This document shows, in pieces, positions 50,729 to 60,047 of a stretch of 64,000 nucleotides of DNA; positions within the stretch are counted from its first letter, which is position 1; each line of letters starts with the position of its first letter. Made by a program: the position numbers and the translations under genes. The notes below the pieces were generated by a model. It was not told the origin of the DNA. It did no database searches and saw nothing but the letters and a program-made list of their open reading frames with translations. Source of the stretch: UBA10649 sp037130755 (GTDB taxonomy: Bacteria > Actinomycetota > Actinomycetes > S36-B12); the NCBI GenBank assembly GCA_037130755.1, contig JBAXSI010000003.1, positions 72,804 to 136,803 of the forward strand. The letters run 5' to 3'.

Positions 50729-51688
50729 TCAGCTCACGCCGCTTCCAGCGTCGGTGGTGGCGATGCGCGCGGCGAGTTCGGCATTGCGGACGATGATGCG
50801 CTCGTTGACCATCAGGCTGGCACCGTGCGTGGCCCGGTGGAAGTGGTCGAGCAGGAACGGCGTCACGTCCTTGCCGCGGATGTTGCGGGCCGCCGCGAGA
50901 CGCAGCCCCTCCTCAAGCACCTGGTCGTGCAGGTCAGGATCGAGCTGCTCGGCCTCGGGCAGAGGGTTCGCAACGACCAGCGCGGCCGGGATGCTCAGGG
51001 CGGATCGCGCTTGCATGATCTTCGCAATGTCCTCGACGTGATCGACAGACCAGTCGACCTGGAAGCCCGAGTCCGACAGGTAGAAGCCGGGGAATCTGTT
51101 GGTACCCATGACCAGGATCCCGACATTGAGCGTCTCGAGCCGTTCAAGGGTGGCTCCGACGTCGAGGATGGACTTCACGCCCGAGCACACGACGGTCATC
51201 GGCGTGATCGCCAGTGTGTTGAGGTCGGCGGACTCGTCCCAGCTGTCACGCGCCTCGCGGTGCACGCCGCCGAGACCGCCAGTGGCAAAGACGCGGATGC
51301 CCACCAATGACGCGAGATGACTCGTGGCGGCGACAGTCGTCGCTCCGCTTCCGCCGCGGCCGACGAGGGTGGCCAGGTCGCGAACGCTGACCTTGACGAC
51401 GTCGTCGCGATTGGCGACCTGCTCGAGCAGCGACTCGTCGAGGCCGACGAGCACGTGGCCGTCGAGGATCGCCACGGTCGCCGGGACCGCACCGCACGAG
51501 CGGACGATCTCCTCGACCTCCGTGGCCACGCGAAGGTTCTCCGGACGAGGCAGCCCGTGGCTGATGATGGTCGACTCCAGGGCCACGACGGGCCGGCCGT
51601 CCTCGAGGGCCGCGCGCACCTCCGGCGCGACTACGAGGAGGTCCGAATTCAGCAAGGCTGTGCCCATGGAGGGCTGTGCTGTCGTCAC
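50729..51688 (-). CDS. psuG: pseudouridine-5'-phosphate glycosidase
   Basis: A 319-residue PsuG/IndA-family enzyme. PVVALESTIISHGLPRPENL, GVRDLA-type lysine region (VSVRDLATLVGRGGSGATTV), FATGGLGGVHREARDSWDESADL and VVCSGVKSILDVGATLERLET are the family blocks. It cleaves the C-C glycosidic bond with a metal and a lysine Schiff base. The GTG at 51688 follows a TAGGGT -10 by 6 nt (leaderless). Confidence 0.95.
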   Translation of the reverse strand: MTTAQPSMGTALLNSDLLVVAPEVRAALEDGRPVVALESTIISHGLPRPENLRVATEVEEIVRSCGAVPATVAILDGHVLVGLDESLLEQVANRDDVVKVSVRDLATLVGRGGSGATTVAATSHLASLVGIRVFATGGLGGVHREARDSWDESADLNTLAITPMTVVCSGVKSILDVGATLERLETLNVGILVMGTNRFPGFYLSDSGFQVDWSVDHVEDIAKIMQARSALSIPAALVVANPLPEAEQLDPDLHDQVLEEGLRLAAARNIRGKDVTPFLLDHFHRATHGASLMVNERIIVRNAELAARIATTDAGSGVS

Positions 51689-51694
51689 CCCCCG

Positions 51695-51700
51695 ACCCTA
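51695..51700 (-). promoter_or_regulatory. -10 of psuGK (leaderless)
   Basis: TAGGGT on the minus strand ends 6 nt before the GTG at 51688. Confidence 0.5.
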
Positions 51701-51755
51701 CCCGCGGTCGATCATGGTGGCGGGCCGACCGGTCGCTTCTCATCGCCTCGCCGAC

Positions 51756-51761
51756 CACAAT
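51756..51761 (+). promoter_or_regulatory. -10 of the GNAT/acyl-CoA synthetase gene (leaderless)
   Basis: CACAAT ends 6 nt before the ATG at 51768, with no Shine-Dalgarno. Confidence 0.45.
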
Positions 51762-51767
51762 GGGCTC

Positions 51768-54188
51768 ATGAGCGAGCCGGGTGTGGACCCCTACCCGGCG
51801 GCGTGGGAGGCGGATGTCCTGCTCAGGGACGGTCACCCCGTGCACCTGCGCCCCATCACTCCCGCAGATGGCGACACCCTGCGCACGTTCCACGAGTCGC
51901 TCTCCAACCGGACCGTCTACTTCCGCTTCTTCTCTGCGAAGCCCGCCCTGACGGATGCCGACGTCAAGTACTTCACGTCGGTCGATCACGTGCAACGGGT
52001 CGCGCTGATCGCGCTCGATGCGGGCACCATGGTCGGGGTAGGACGCTTCGACGCGCTGGGCGACGGCAGCGCCGAGGTTGCCTTCGTCATCCGGGACGAC
52101 GTGCAGGGCCTCGGTCTCGGCTCCGTTCTACTCGAGCACCTCGTGGCTGCGGCCCGCGAGCTTGGACTGCAGCGGTTCGTCGCTGAGGTGCTGCCGGAGA
52201 ACACGCGCATGCTGGCGACATTCCGGGAAGCAGGCTTCGAGATCACCCAGCGCCGTGAAGAGGACGTGCTCGCCGTCTCCTTCGACATCGAGCCGACCCG
52301 CACCAGCATCGCCGTGATGGAGGCGCGTGAGCACCGTGCGGAGGCGCGGTCCGTTCATCGCCTGCTTCACCCGAGTCGTGTCGCCGTGGTCGGCGCCTCG
52401 CGCAGCCCGGGCGGCCTGGGTCACACCCTCCTTCGCAATCTCGTCGATGGTGGATTCACCGGCGACCTTGTCGCCGTGCATCCCGAGGTCGAGGAGATAG
52501 CCGGGGTGCGATGCGTGCGGTCGTTGACCGAGGTCGGGGAGACGATCGACCTCGCAGTTGTCGTCGTTCCTGCCGAGCGCGTCGCGGCCGTGATCGAGGA
52601 CGCCGAGCAGGCGAAGGTGCACGGGCTCGTGGTGATCTCCGGGGGATTCGGGGATGCGGGCGACGAGGGACTGCGTATGCAGTCCGAACTGGTGGCGCAT
52701 GTGCATCGCACCGGCATGCGCCTGGTGGGACCGAACGCACTGGGCCTGATGAACACCGACCCCGCGGTTCGACTCAACGCCTCGCTGGTGCCCGCCATGC
52801 CGCTGTCGGGACGGATCGGCTTCTTCAGCCAGTCGGGTGCGCTGGGCGGATCCATCCTCGGGCGGTTCCGACGCCGTGGTCTGGGGCTGTCCAGTTTCGT
52901 GTCGGCGGGAAACCGCGCGGACATCTCCGGCAATGACCTTCTTCAGTACTGGGAGGAGGACGCCGATACCGACCTGGTGCTGCTCCACCTGGAGACGATC
53001 GGCAATGCGCGCAAGTTCGCTCGGATCGTGCACCGGCTCTCCCGTACCAAGCCCGTGGTGATGGTGCGAGCGGGCGGCGCGGGGCAGCGGCACCCGCTCG
53101 GGCATGCGGTACGGAGCACGCGGCTTGGTCAGGACGCCGTCGACGACATCCTCGGGGACTGCGGACTGATCGTCGTGGAGAGCATCCACCACCTCCTGGA
53201 CGTCGCGCAGGTCGCCGCGAGTCAGCCGCTGCCCACCGGCTCAGGGTTGGCCATCGTCAGCAACAGCGACGCCCTTGCGGTGATGGCGGCGAACGCCTGC
53301 GAGCGGACCTCCATGCACCTGGTCGGCGAGCCCGTCACCTTCGCGCGGCAGGAGTCCCCGGAGGCCTACGAGCACGCCATCGACGCGGCCATGGCCGATC
53401 CGGACGTGGGGTCAGTGCTGGCGATCTTCGTGCCGCCGATCGAGCACAGGTCTGCCGATGAGATCCGCGCAGTGCTGGACCGGTATGCGGTCGGGGCCGC
53501 GGAGGCGTCCGGGGGCAAACCGCTGGTCGCACTCATGGTGGGGGAGCCCGGCGAGCGTTCCCGCGGCCCCAGGCCCGTCACTCCCTCCTTCAGCGACGTC
53601 GAGGATGCCTTCCATGCCTTGGACGCCGTGACGCGCTATGCCGCTTGGCGTCGCTCGCCGGCCAGTGAGCGACCGTCCGTCGTCGAGACCGATCTGCCGG
53701 CGCTCGAGCTCAGCCCCGGCGTGATCACCGGCGAACCGGCCGCAGCGGCGTGCCGGGCGATGGGACTCGAGGTGTCCTTGACCAACGAGGGCGACGGACC
53801 CGGCCTGCGCATTCGGCTGGCAGAGGACCCGCTCTTCGGACCGGTCATCATTGTCGGTGTTGACGACCCCGTGGCCGAGGTTCTGGACGATCGGGCGTAC
53901 CGGCTCGCGCCGGTGACGCAGGACGGCGCCCGGACGATGCTGCGGTCCGTTGCCGCCCTGACGGTGGCGATGGACCACGCCGACCCCTCCGAGGAGGCCC
54001 TGGATCGACTGGCCGCTCTGGTCAGCGCGACCAGTCGTGTGGTGACCGCTGGGGCGGACGTCGGCGAGGTGGACATCAGGCACGTGCACCAGAGGTCAGG
54101 GGCGGAAGGTAGCCTCGGCGCGACGGACATTTCGGTCGTCGTCTCCCCGTCCAGCATTGCTCCGGAGCCGACCGCCCGACGTATGTGA
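51768..54188 (+). CDS. Pat-like protein acetyltransferase: GNAT plus acyl-CoA synthetase (NDP-forming) fusion
   Basis: An 806-residue fusion. Residues ~15-185 are a GNAT domain (FVIRDDVQGLGLGSVLLEHLV, acetyl-CoA loop). From ~200 come the CoA-binding and ligase domains of NDP-forming acyl-CoA synthetases (SRVAVVGASRSPGGLGHTLL, FFSQSGALGGSIL, SFVSAGNRADISGNDLL). The last ~150 residues retain only part of the ATP-grasp domain (DPLFGPVIIVG, YRLAPVTQDGA), so the synthetase is probably inactive and serves as a sensor. Such Pat enzymes acetylate lysines of metabolic enzymes such as acyl-CoA synthetases. N-terminal GNAT placement is the actinobacterial arrangement. Confidence 0.88.
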   Translation: MSEPGVDPYPAAWEADVLLRDGHPVHLRPITPADGDTLRTFHESLSNRTVYFRFFSAKPALTDADVKYFTSVDHVQRVALIALDAGTMVGVGRFDALGDGSAEVAFVIRDDVQGLGLGSVLLEHLVAAARELGLQRFVAEVLPENTRMLATFREAGFEITQRREEDVLAVSFDIEPTRTSIAVMEAREHRAEARSVHRLLHPSRVAVVGASRSPGGLGHTLLRNLVDGGFTGDLVAVHPEVEEIAGVRCVRSLTEVGETIDLAVVVVPAERVAAVIEDAEQAKVHGLVVISGGFGDAGDEGLRMQSELVAHVHRTGMRLVGPNALGLMNTDPAVRLNASLVPAMPLSGRIGFFSQSGALGGSILGRFRRRGLGLSSFVSAGNRADISGNDLLQYWEEDADTDLVLLHLETIGNARKFARIVHRLSRTKPVVMVRAGGAGQRHPLGHAVRSTRLGQDAVDDILGDCGLIVVESIHHLLDVAQVAASQPLPTGSGLAIVSNSDALAVMAANACERTSMHLVGEPVTFARQESPEAYEHAIDAAMADPDVGSVLAIFVPPIEHRSADEIRAVLDRYAVGAAEASGGKPLVALMVGEPGERSRGPRPVTPSFSDVEDAFHALDAVTRYAAWRRSPASERPSVVETDLPALELSPGVITGEPAAAACRAMGLEVSLTNEGDGPGLRIRLAEDPLFGPVIIVGVDDPVAEVLDDRAYRLAPVTQDGARTMLRSVAALTVAMDHADPSEEALDRLAALVSATSRVVTAGADVGEVDIRHVHQRSGAEGSLGATDISVVVSPSSIAPEPTARRM

Positions 54189-54197
54189 GGACGCCCG

Positions 54198-55442
54198 ATG
54201 AGCCCCGTGGTTCGCAGGATCCTCGCCGGGAGCTTCCTGTCGCAGCTGGGCAGTGGCCTGACCTTCGCGCTGCTGGTCGTGTACCTCGGCCAGGTCAGGG
54301 GCCTGGGCACGGCGTTGGCCGGTCTGGTCATCGCCTACATGGCGGTGGTGTCACTGCTACTCACACCCCTCACCGGGATGTCGGTCGACCACTTCGGAGC
54401 GCGCCGAGTGCTGATCGGGGGTTTGCTCGTCGAGGCTGGCGCAGTCGCTTCGCTGCCCCTCGTCAACTCGGCGGCGAGCGCCTTCGTCGTGGCGACGGTC
54501 CTGACGACCGGTGCGGCCTTCACGTGGGGTCCGCAGTCCTCGCTGCTGGGGCGTCTGACGCCGACGGAGCAGCGGCAGCGCGTCTTCGGGATCCAGTTCC
54601 TGCTGCTCAACCTCGGCCTGGGACTTGGCGGCGTCGTCAGCGCGTCCATCGTCACGGTGGCGGACCCGTCATCCTTCACGCGCCTATATCTCATCGACGC
54701 GCTCTCATACCTTGCCTACGTGGTGGTTCTGCTGACAATGCGCGGAGTTGCGAACGGCCCTGAGGCGACGAAGGCCGACGGGCAGCGCCTCGAGGGTGGC
54801 TATCGCGAAGTGCTTGCCGACCGCCTACTGCTGCGGGTGGCCTTCCTGGGATTCGTCCTGGCCACCTGCGGCTATGGGGCCATGCAGGTCGCGCTGCCGG
54901 TCTTCATGACGCAGATCAGCAACCTCGCCGTCTCGTGGGTGGCGATCGCCTACACGGTGAACACGCTGGTCATCGTCGGGCTGCAGATGACCGTGCTGAA
55001 GCGGATGCAGGGCCGCTCGCGCACTCGCATGCTGGTGGTTGTCGCGGCGTTCTGGGCCCTGACGTGGCTGATCCTCGCCGGGACCAGCTACCTGTCACCG
55101 GCGCTGGCCATCATCGGGGCATGTCTGAGCACCGGGGTGTTCGCGCTCGGCGAGATGCTGTGGGCGCCGATCGCCCCGTCGCTCGTCAACGACCTGGCCC
55201 CTGATCACCTGCGTGGGCGCTACAACTCCGTTCAAGGGCTGGTGTGGGGCGTGGCAGGGGCGCTCGGCCCGGCGATCACCGGCGTTCTGCTCGGGGGCGG
55301 GCACATCATCTGGTGGACCGTCCTCATCACGACCGGCTGCCTTGCCGCAGGAGTGATGGCGATGCGCCTTGGACGTCGCCTGAGTCCGGAACTGGACGGG
55401 CGGGTGCCGGCGTCAGCGGATGGTGGAACAATGCACCAATGA
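54198..55442 (+). CDS. MFS transporter
   Basis: A 414-residue protein with twelve hydrophobic segments. It begins FLSQLGSGLTFALLVVYLGQV and has the MFS loop MSVDHFGARRVLIGG after TM2. Substrate is not evident; export of drugs or metabolites is typical of the group. GAGG precedes the ATG, 9 nt after the upstream gene. It overlaps the DUF5998 gene by 4 bp (ATGA). Confidence 0.88.
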   Translation: MSPVVRRILAGSFLSQLGSGLTFALLVVYLGQVRGLGTALAGLVIAYMAVVSLLLTPLTGMSVDHFGARRVLIGGLLVEAGAVASLPLVNSAASAFVVATVLTTGAAFTWGPQSSLLGRLTPTEQRQRVFGIQFLLLNLGLGLGGVVSASIVTVADPSSFTRLYLIDALSYLAYVVVLLTMRGVANGPEATKADGQRLEGGYREVLADRLLLRVAFLGFVLATCGYGAMQVALPVFMTQISNLAVSWVAIAYTVNTLVIVGLQMTVLKRMQGRSRTRMLVVVAAFWALTWLILAGTSYLSPALAIIGACLSTGVFALGEMLWAPIAPSLVNDLAPDHLRGRYNSVQGLVWGVAGALGPAITGVLLGGGHIIWWTVLITTGCLAAGVMAMRLGRRLSPELDGRVPASADGGTMHQ

Positions 55443-56023
55443 GCGACGCGGCACTGGCGCAGCAACTGCGTTCGGACATCCAGCGTTCGGGGTACTACCC
55501 GGACCTGGTCGCCGACGCTCTCGAGACAGCTCTCGCCGGCGAGCCGTTGATCTCATACGTCGTGCACCACGAGGCGACCTTCGACCGCGACGAGCTTCGT
55601 CGCCACGTCACCGTCCTCGCGCTCACCCCGACTCGCCTCATCGTCGGCCACACCGACGAGCACCCGGTCGACGAGGAGAATCCGCAGGCCTACGCCTCCG
55701 CCTCGACCGAGGCCGTGCGCATCGAGCGCGTCGATTCGGTCGTGGTGACCCGCGTCGTCAGCGATCCAGCTGTGCACCAGCCCGGCGGCCCCGCCGCGGA
55801 GGTCGTGCTGACGATCGGCTGGGGTGCGGTGAGCCGCATCGACCTCGAGCCGGCGACCTGCGGCGACCCCCAGTGCGATGCCGATCACGGCTACACAGGC
55901 ACCGCCAGCAACGACGACCTGTCCGTTCGCGTCTCCGAGGCTGCCGACGGTGCCGACGTCGTGCGTCAGGTGCTCGCTTTCGCCGCAGCGCTGTCGCAGG
56001 CCACCGCAGCGCGCACGCGCTGA
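55439..56023 (+). CDS. DUF5998 family protein
   Basis: A 194-residue protein conserved in actinobacteria at this chromosomal place. It starts LAQQLRSDIQRSGYYPDLV, continues with VVHHEATFDRDELRRHVTVL and ends with a C/H pair (CGDPQCDADH) and helical tail. No enzyme motif is seen. Its start overlaps the MFS stop. Function unknown; association with the phosphatase-type gene 5 nt downstream is conserved as I recall. Confidence 0.82.
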   Translation: MSDAALAQQLRSDIQRSGYYPDLVADALETALAGEPLISYVVHHEATFDRDELRRHVTVLALTPTRLIVGHTDEHPVDEENPQAYASASTEAVRIERVDSVVVTRVVSDPAVHQPGGPAAEVVLTIGWGAVSRIDLEPATCGDPQCDADHGYTGTASNDDLSVRVSEAADGADVVRQVLAFAAALSQATAARTR

Positions 56024-56028
56024 GCCTC

Positions 56029-57120
56029 GTGCCTCCCCTCGGGCTGACGGATGTCAGCCGTTCCGCTGCGGCTGCCGTCGGCGTGGCCGGGTTCGCCGAC
56101 ACGCTCGGCATCGGTGTCTGTCAGCAGGTCGTGGTCCTGCTCGTCGACGGCCTGGGCTGGAACCTGCTGCAGGCCCATCGGGAGCTGGCGCCGGCGCTGT
56201 GCTCCCTGACCGGTGGGTCGATCGACGCGGCCTTCCCCACGACGACACCTGTAGGCCTCGGCTCCTTCGGCACCGGCCTGCCGCCCGGAGCGCATGGTCT
56301 GGTCGGTGCGTCGTTCTGGCTCCCGGAGACCGAGTCGATTCTCAGCCCCCTGCACTGGGGCGCTGAGCCGCTGCCTGTCATGGTGCAGCCCGAGCCCACC
56401 GTGTTCGAGGCTGTGGCACGCGCAGGAGTGCGCATGTCGACGGTGTCGCCGGCCGCCTACGAGCAATCCGGCCTCACTCGGGCGGTACTGCGGGGCCCGA
56501 CGTACTACCCGGCCGACGATCTCGCGTCACGGGTCGAGCAGGCAGCGGGCGTGCTCGCGCAAGGCGAGCGCTCCTTCACTTACGTCTACTGGTTCGAGCT
56601 CGACCGCATCGGCCACGAGTTCGGTGCCGACAGCGTGGAGTGGCGCGCCGCGCTGGGTCGAGTCGACGACCTGGTGGCGCGCCTGCTCGCGATCCTGCCG
56701 CCGGGTGCGTCCTTGGTCGTGACTGCGGACCACGGCATGGTGGACTGCCCGGCCGACCTGCGCATCCACGTGGAGGACGATCCACGGCTCATGCACGGGG
56801 TGGTCGCGCTGGCGGGGGAGCCGCGGGCCCGTCATGTGTACGTGCGCGACGGCGCTGCCGACGACGTGCTGGCGGCTTGGCAGGCCGTCCTTGGCGAGCG
56901 CGTGCAGGTGCTCTCCCGTGCACAGGTGGCCGAGGCACGGCTGATGGGGGCGTTGGACCCGTCGCTGTCCGCGCGCGTCGGAGACGTGATGGCGGTGTCG
57001 GTGGGCTCGACGATGCTCGCCAGTCGCGTCGACAGCACCGTCTCCCAGCTCCTCGGCCAGCACGGTGCGCTGACCGACGACGAGGTGCGCATCCCTGCCC
57101 TCATTCACCGGGGCCAGTGA
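56029..57120 (+). CDS. alkaline phosphatase/nucleotide pyrophosphatase superfamily hydrolase
   Basis: A 363-residue metal-dependent hydrolase. The first metal Asp is in VVLLVDGLGWNLL, the Thr nucleophile in FPTTTPVGLGSFGTGLPPGAHG, and the later metal ligands in YWFELDRIGHEFG and TADHGMVDCP. It belongs to the type-I phosphodiesterase/pyrophosphatase group. No signal peptide, so cytoplasmic. The GTG start at 56029 is inferred from homologue-like length, 5 nt after DUF5998. Confidence 0.88.
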   Translation: MPPLGLTDVSRSAAAAVGVAGFADTLGIGVCQQVVVLLVDGLGWNLLQAHRELAPALCSLTGGSIDAAFPTTTPVGLGSFGTGLPPGAHGLVGASFWLPETESILSPLHWGAEPLPVMVQPEPTVFEAVARAGVRMSTVSPAAYEQSGLTRAVLRGPTYYPADDLASRVEQAAGVLAQGERSFTYVYWFELDRIGHEFGADSVEWRAALGRVDDLVARLLAILPPGASLVVTADHGMVDCPADLRIHVEDDPRLMHGVVALAGEPRARHVYVRDGAADDVLAAWQAVLGERVQVLSRAQVAEARLMGALDPSLSARVGDVMAVSVGSTMLASRVDSTVSQLLGQHGALTDDEVRIPALIHRGQ

Positions 57121-57133
57121 GCGCGCCATCTGG

Positions 57134-57139
57134 CACGAT
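57134..57139 (+). promoter_or_regulatory. -10-like hexamer of tdk
   Basis: CACGAT ends 6 nt before the GTG at 57146. Confidence 0.35.
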
Positions 57140-57145
57140 GTGCCC

Positions 57146-57793
57146 GTGGCCGAGCTGATCTTCTACGCGGGGACCATGGACTGCGGGAAGTCCACGCTCG
57201 CGCTGCAGACCGACCACAACCACTCCTCCCGCGGACGCTCTGGCCTCGTCCTGACCCGCCTCGATCGGGCTGGCGAGTCCATGCTCAGCAGTCGCCTCGG
57301 CCTGGCCGTGCCCGCCATCGAGGTGACCGAGGACCTCGACCTGCGTGCGCTTGTCGTCGAGCGGCTGTCGGCTGGCGCGCGCCTGGACTACCTCATCTGT
57401 GACGAGGCCCAGTTCTACTCCGAGGCACAGATCGAGCAGCTGGCCATGGTCGTCGATGACCTGGGGGTGGACGTCTACGCCTTCGGGATCATGACGGACT
57501 TCCGCACGCGGCTGTTCCCTGGTTCGGCGCGGCTGGTTGAGCTCTGCGACCGCGTCAGCGTCCTGCAGGTCGAGGCACTGTGCTGGTGCGGTGCACGGGG
57601 ACTGCACAACGCCCGCACCGTCGGTGGGGAGATGGTGGTCGAGGGCAGCCAGGTCATGGTCGGCGACACGCACAGCGTCGAGACGGTCGCCTACGAAGTT
57701 TTGTGCCGGCACCACTATCGAACGCGCACCACCGCTGCGCATGCCGAGCAGCAGCACATATCGCCGCAGCCCCTGCCCTTCACCGAGGGCTAG
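57146..57793 (+). CDS. tdk: thymidine kinase
   Basis: A 215-residue type-II thymidine kinase. The P-loop is GTMDCGKSTLAL, the metal/catalytic region is YLICDEAQFYSEAQ, the lasso YAFGIMTDFRTRLF is intact, and the zinc ligands are in LCWCGARG and CRHHY. It phosphorylates thymidine in the salvage pathway. GTG at 57146 fits the leaderless spacing; GTG at 57140 is the alternative. It converges on sepH (7-bp gap). Confidence 0.95.
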   Translation: MAELIFYAGTMDCGKSTLALQTDHNHSSRGRSGLVLTRLDRAGESMLSSRLGLAVPAIEVTEDLDLRALVVERLSAGARLDYLICDEAQFYSEAQIEQLAMVVDDLGVDVYAFGIMTDFRTRLFPGSARLVELCDRVSVLQVEALCWCGARGLHNARTVGGEMVVEGSQVMVGDTHSVETVAYEVLCRHHYRTRTTAAHAEQQHISPQPLPFTEG

Positions 57794-57800
57794 TCGGGCG

Positions 57801-58691
57801 CTATTCGTCGGTGCGCGTGGCCCCGAACAGGATCTCGTCCCAGCTGGGCACGCTCGCGCGACCACGTCGGGCTTTGGGCTTACGGGCAGCGGCCTTCTTC
57901 TGTACCGCAGGAGTCGAGGCGGGCTCCTCCTCGCGGGGCACCGTGATGGTCTCCTCGGTGTACGAGGTGACGCTGACGACCTCGTCGTCCTCGATGTCGA
58001 TTGGGACATCGAGCTCGTGCACCGTGGCCACCGGCTCGTCGTCGGCATCGGGGACCGCAACCAGGCGTGGTCGGGTCTCCGCCGCCGAGGTCTCCGGGCG
58101 GTCGGCGATGAGGTCGAGCGCGTCGGTGAGATCGGCGATCTCGTCGGACTCCCGGCGAACGCCCATCAGCGTGCGTGCCTCGTCATCGAGCGGATGCAGG
58201 TTGCGCCCAGTGTGGTCGTAGGTCCATTCGGCGCTGTGGATCCCGCGGTCGTCGGAGTACGTCGCCGAGACCAGCCACTTGCCGTCGTCGCGACGGCAGG
58301 CATCCCAGGCGATGGCGTCAGCCTCAGGCTCGACGCCCAGGGCCGCGCTGGCGGTCTCGAGGAGCGTGGAACCGCCGCCCGAGCGCCGAATCTCGACACC
58401 CTGTGCCTGCTCGGCGATGTAGGCGCGCTCGGCCAGCAGCGGCTCGGCGTAGCGCAGCACCTTGTCCAGCGGCCAGCCCGTCTCCGCCGCGATCAACTCG
58501 GCCGAGGCCCCGGCGCGGACGCGAGCCTGGATCTCCCGAGGGCTGAACGTTTGCAGGGCCATCTCCAACTGCCGGTCGGTGACCGCGGCGAGCCGCGGAT
58601 CGTTCGCTACGAGGAACTTAGCGCCTTTGTCGTCCGAAAGGATGACCGCGTCGCCTTTTGGTGTCGTGCCCACGATGGTCAGTCGCCTCAT
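57801..58691 (-). CDS. sepH: SepH, actinobacterial cell-division regulator (DUF3071)
   Basis: A 296-residue protein. The N-terminal DUF3071 domain (residues 1-165) starts RRLTIVGTTPKGDAVILSDD and contains the helix-turn-helix-like SPREIQARVRAGASAELIA. A disordered acidic region follows and the tail is basic, ending VPSWDEILFG. SepH binds FtsZ and promotes filament assembly at septa in Streptomyces and Mycobacterium. Its ATG overlaps the stop of the MFS gene (ATGA), an unusual pairing that implies co-expression. Confidence 0.95.
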   Translation of the reverse strand: MRRLTIVGTTPKGDAVILSDDKGAKFLVANDPRLAAVTDRQLEMALQTFSPREIQARVRAGASAELIAAETGWPLDKVLRYAEPLLAERAYIAEQAQGVEIRRSGGGSTLLETASAALGVEPEADAIAWDACRRDDGKWLVSATYSDDRGIHSAEWTYDHTGRNLHPLDDEARTLMGVRRESDEIADLTDALDLIADRPETSAAETRPRLVAVPDADDEPVATVHELDVPIDIEDDEVVSVTSYTEETITVPREEEPASTPAVQKKAAARKPKARRGRASVPSWDEILFGATRTDE

Positions 58692-59998
58692 TGCTGGTGC
58701 CCCCTTCCGCTCGCGTCCTTCGGCTCGTCGCGAACCCCTCCGGGGGCCGGTCCGGGCACGGGATCGGTGTTGCGCGCGATGCCCGGCACCGAGGGGGCAC
58801 GATCAGCGCACGCAGCCTGAAGCGTCCCACGACCGATGAGCGCAGTGATGCATGACATGGCCGCAAACAGCACAGGCAGGACGAATGCCGTCGTCGTGCC
58901 GTGCGCATCGATGACGATTCCGTTGACCGAGGTGCCCAGCGAGAAGCCCAGGGCGAGTCCGGAGTTCGTCCAGGTGAGGCCTTCGGTCAGGAGTGTCCCG
59001 GGCACCAGTCGCTCGGTCAGGGAGAAGATGGCGATCAGGGCCGGCGCGACGACCACCCCGGCCATGAAGGTCGTCGCCACCAGCACCGGCACGGCGCTGA
59101 CGAAGGGCGCCGGGATCAGCGAGACGGCGAGCAGGCCCGTCAACAGGATGACCTGTCTGGGCAGGTCCATCGGCCACTGCCGCGCCCCGAAGAACAGGCC
59201 GCCGAGCAAGGAGCCAGCCGACCACAGCCCCAGGATCAGTCCGGACGCCCCTGCCTGCCCAGCGTCCTTGGTGAAGGCGACGACGGTGACCTCGTAGGAG
59301 CCGAACACCGCACCCATGCCCATCGCCGCGACGACCATCAGCACCATGCCGGGTCGGCGGATGGCGCTGACCTCGATCGGCGAGCCGTCGCCGGGGACGG
59401 TGCGGGCACCGGGTGGCTCGGTCCGCCGCTGGAACGCGAGCGCCAGCGAGCCCGCCACGGTGAGGACGCCCGCGACGATGAGCGGCAGGGGCAGGGCCAC
59501 CTGGAAGGCGAGGTAGGCGGTGAGCATCGGCCCGATAGTGAAGATCAGCTCGTCGATGATGCTCTCGATGGCGAATGCGCTGCGCAGCGATTCCGGCAGC
59601 GCGACATAGGCCCAGCGGGCCCGAACCATCGATCCGATGGCCGGCTGCAGGGCGCCCGCGAACGCGGCAGTGAGCACCTGCACGACCAACGACATGTCGG
59701 TCTCCACGGCCGCCACGAACGCCAGCAGCCCGAGTGCGTGACCCATGGCGAGCCAGGGAAGCAGTCGGCTCTGGCCCAGCCGGTCCACCCATCGGCTCGT
59801 GTACAGGGAACCCACCGCGGCGGAGAGCTGGAAGGCGGCCGACAGGACACCCGCGAGGGCGTACGAGCCCGTGGATTCGCTGATGAGCAGCACGATGCCC
59901 AGCCCGACCATCGAGATCGGGAGCCGGCCGACGAAGGCGCTCGACGAGAACTGCCAGGCACCAGGCGTCCTGAAGGTGCGCCGGTACGAGGTGAGCAT
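58688..59998 (-). CDS. MFS transporter upstream of sepH
   Basis: A 436-residue membrane protein with twelve hydrophobic segments (RRTFRTPGAWQFSSSAFVGRL start, TSRWVDRLGQSRLLPWL loop after TM2). A long Pro/Asp-rich cytoplasmic tail ends the protein. Substrate unknown. The ATG at 59998 follows a TACCGT -10 by 7 nt (leaderless). It is the first gene of the MFS-sepH operon. Confidence 0.87.
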   Translation of the reverse strand: MLTSYRRTFRTPGAWQFSSSAFVGRLPISMVGLGIVLLISESTGSYALAGVLSAAFQLSAAVGSLYTSRWVDRLGQSRLLPWLAMGHALGLLAFVAAVETDMSLVVQVLTAAFAGALQPAIGSMVRARWAYVALPESLRSAFAIESIIDELIFTIGPMLTAYLAFQVALPLPLIVAGVLTVAGSLALAFQRRTEPPGARTVPGDGSPIEVSAIRRPGMVLMVVAAMGMGAVFGSYEVTVVAFTKDAGQAGASGLILGLWSAGSLLGGLFFGARQWPMDLPRQVILLTGLLAVSLIPAPFVSAVPVLVATTFMAGVVVAPALIAIFSLTERLVPGTLLTEGLTWTNSGLALGFSLGTSVNGIVIDAHGTTTAFVLPVLFAAMSCITALIGRGTLQAACADRAPSVPGIARNTDPVPGPAPGGVRDEPKDASGRGHQQ

Positions 59999-60005
59999 GA
60001 GGTCG

Positions 60006-60011
60006 ACGGTA
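60006..60011 (-). promoter_or_regulatory. -10 of the MFS-sepH operon (leaderless)
   Basis: TACCGT on the minus strand ends 7 nt before the ATG at 59998. Confidence 0.45.
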
Positions 60012-60041
60012 TCGCTGCACGGGTGGATCCCGTCCGCACGG

Positions 60042-60047
60042 CAGGAT
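60042..60047 (+). promoter_or_regulatory. -10-like hexamer of the IMPase gene
   Basis: CAGGAT ends 6 nt before the ATG at 60054. Confidence 0.35.
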
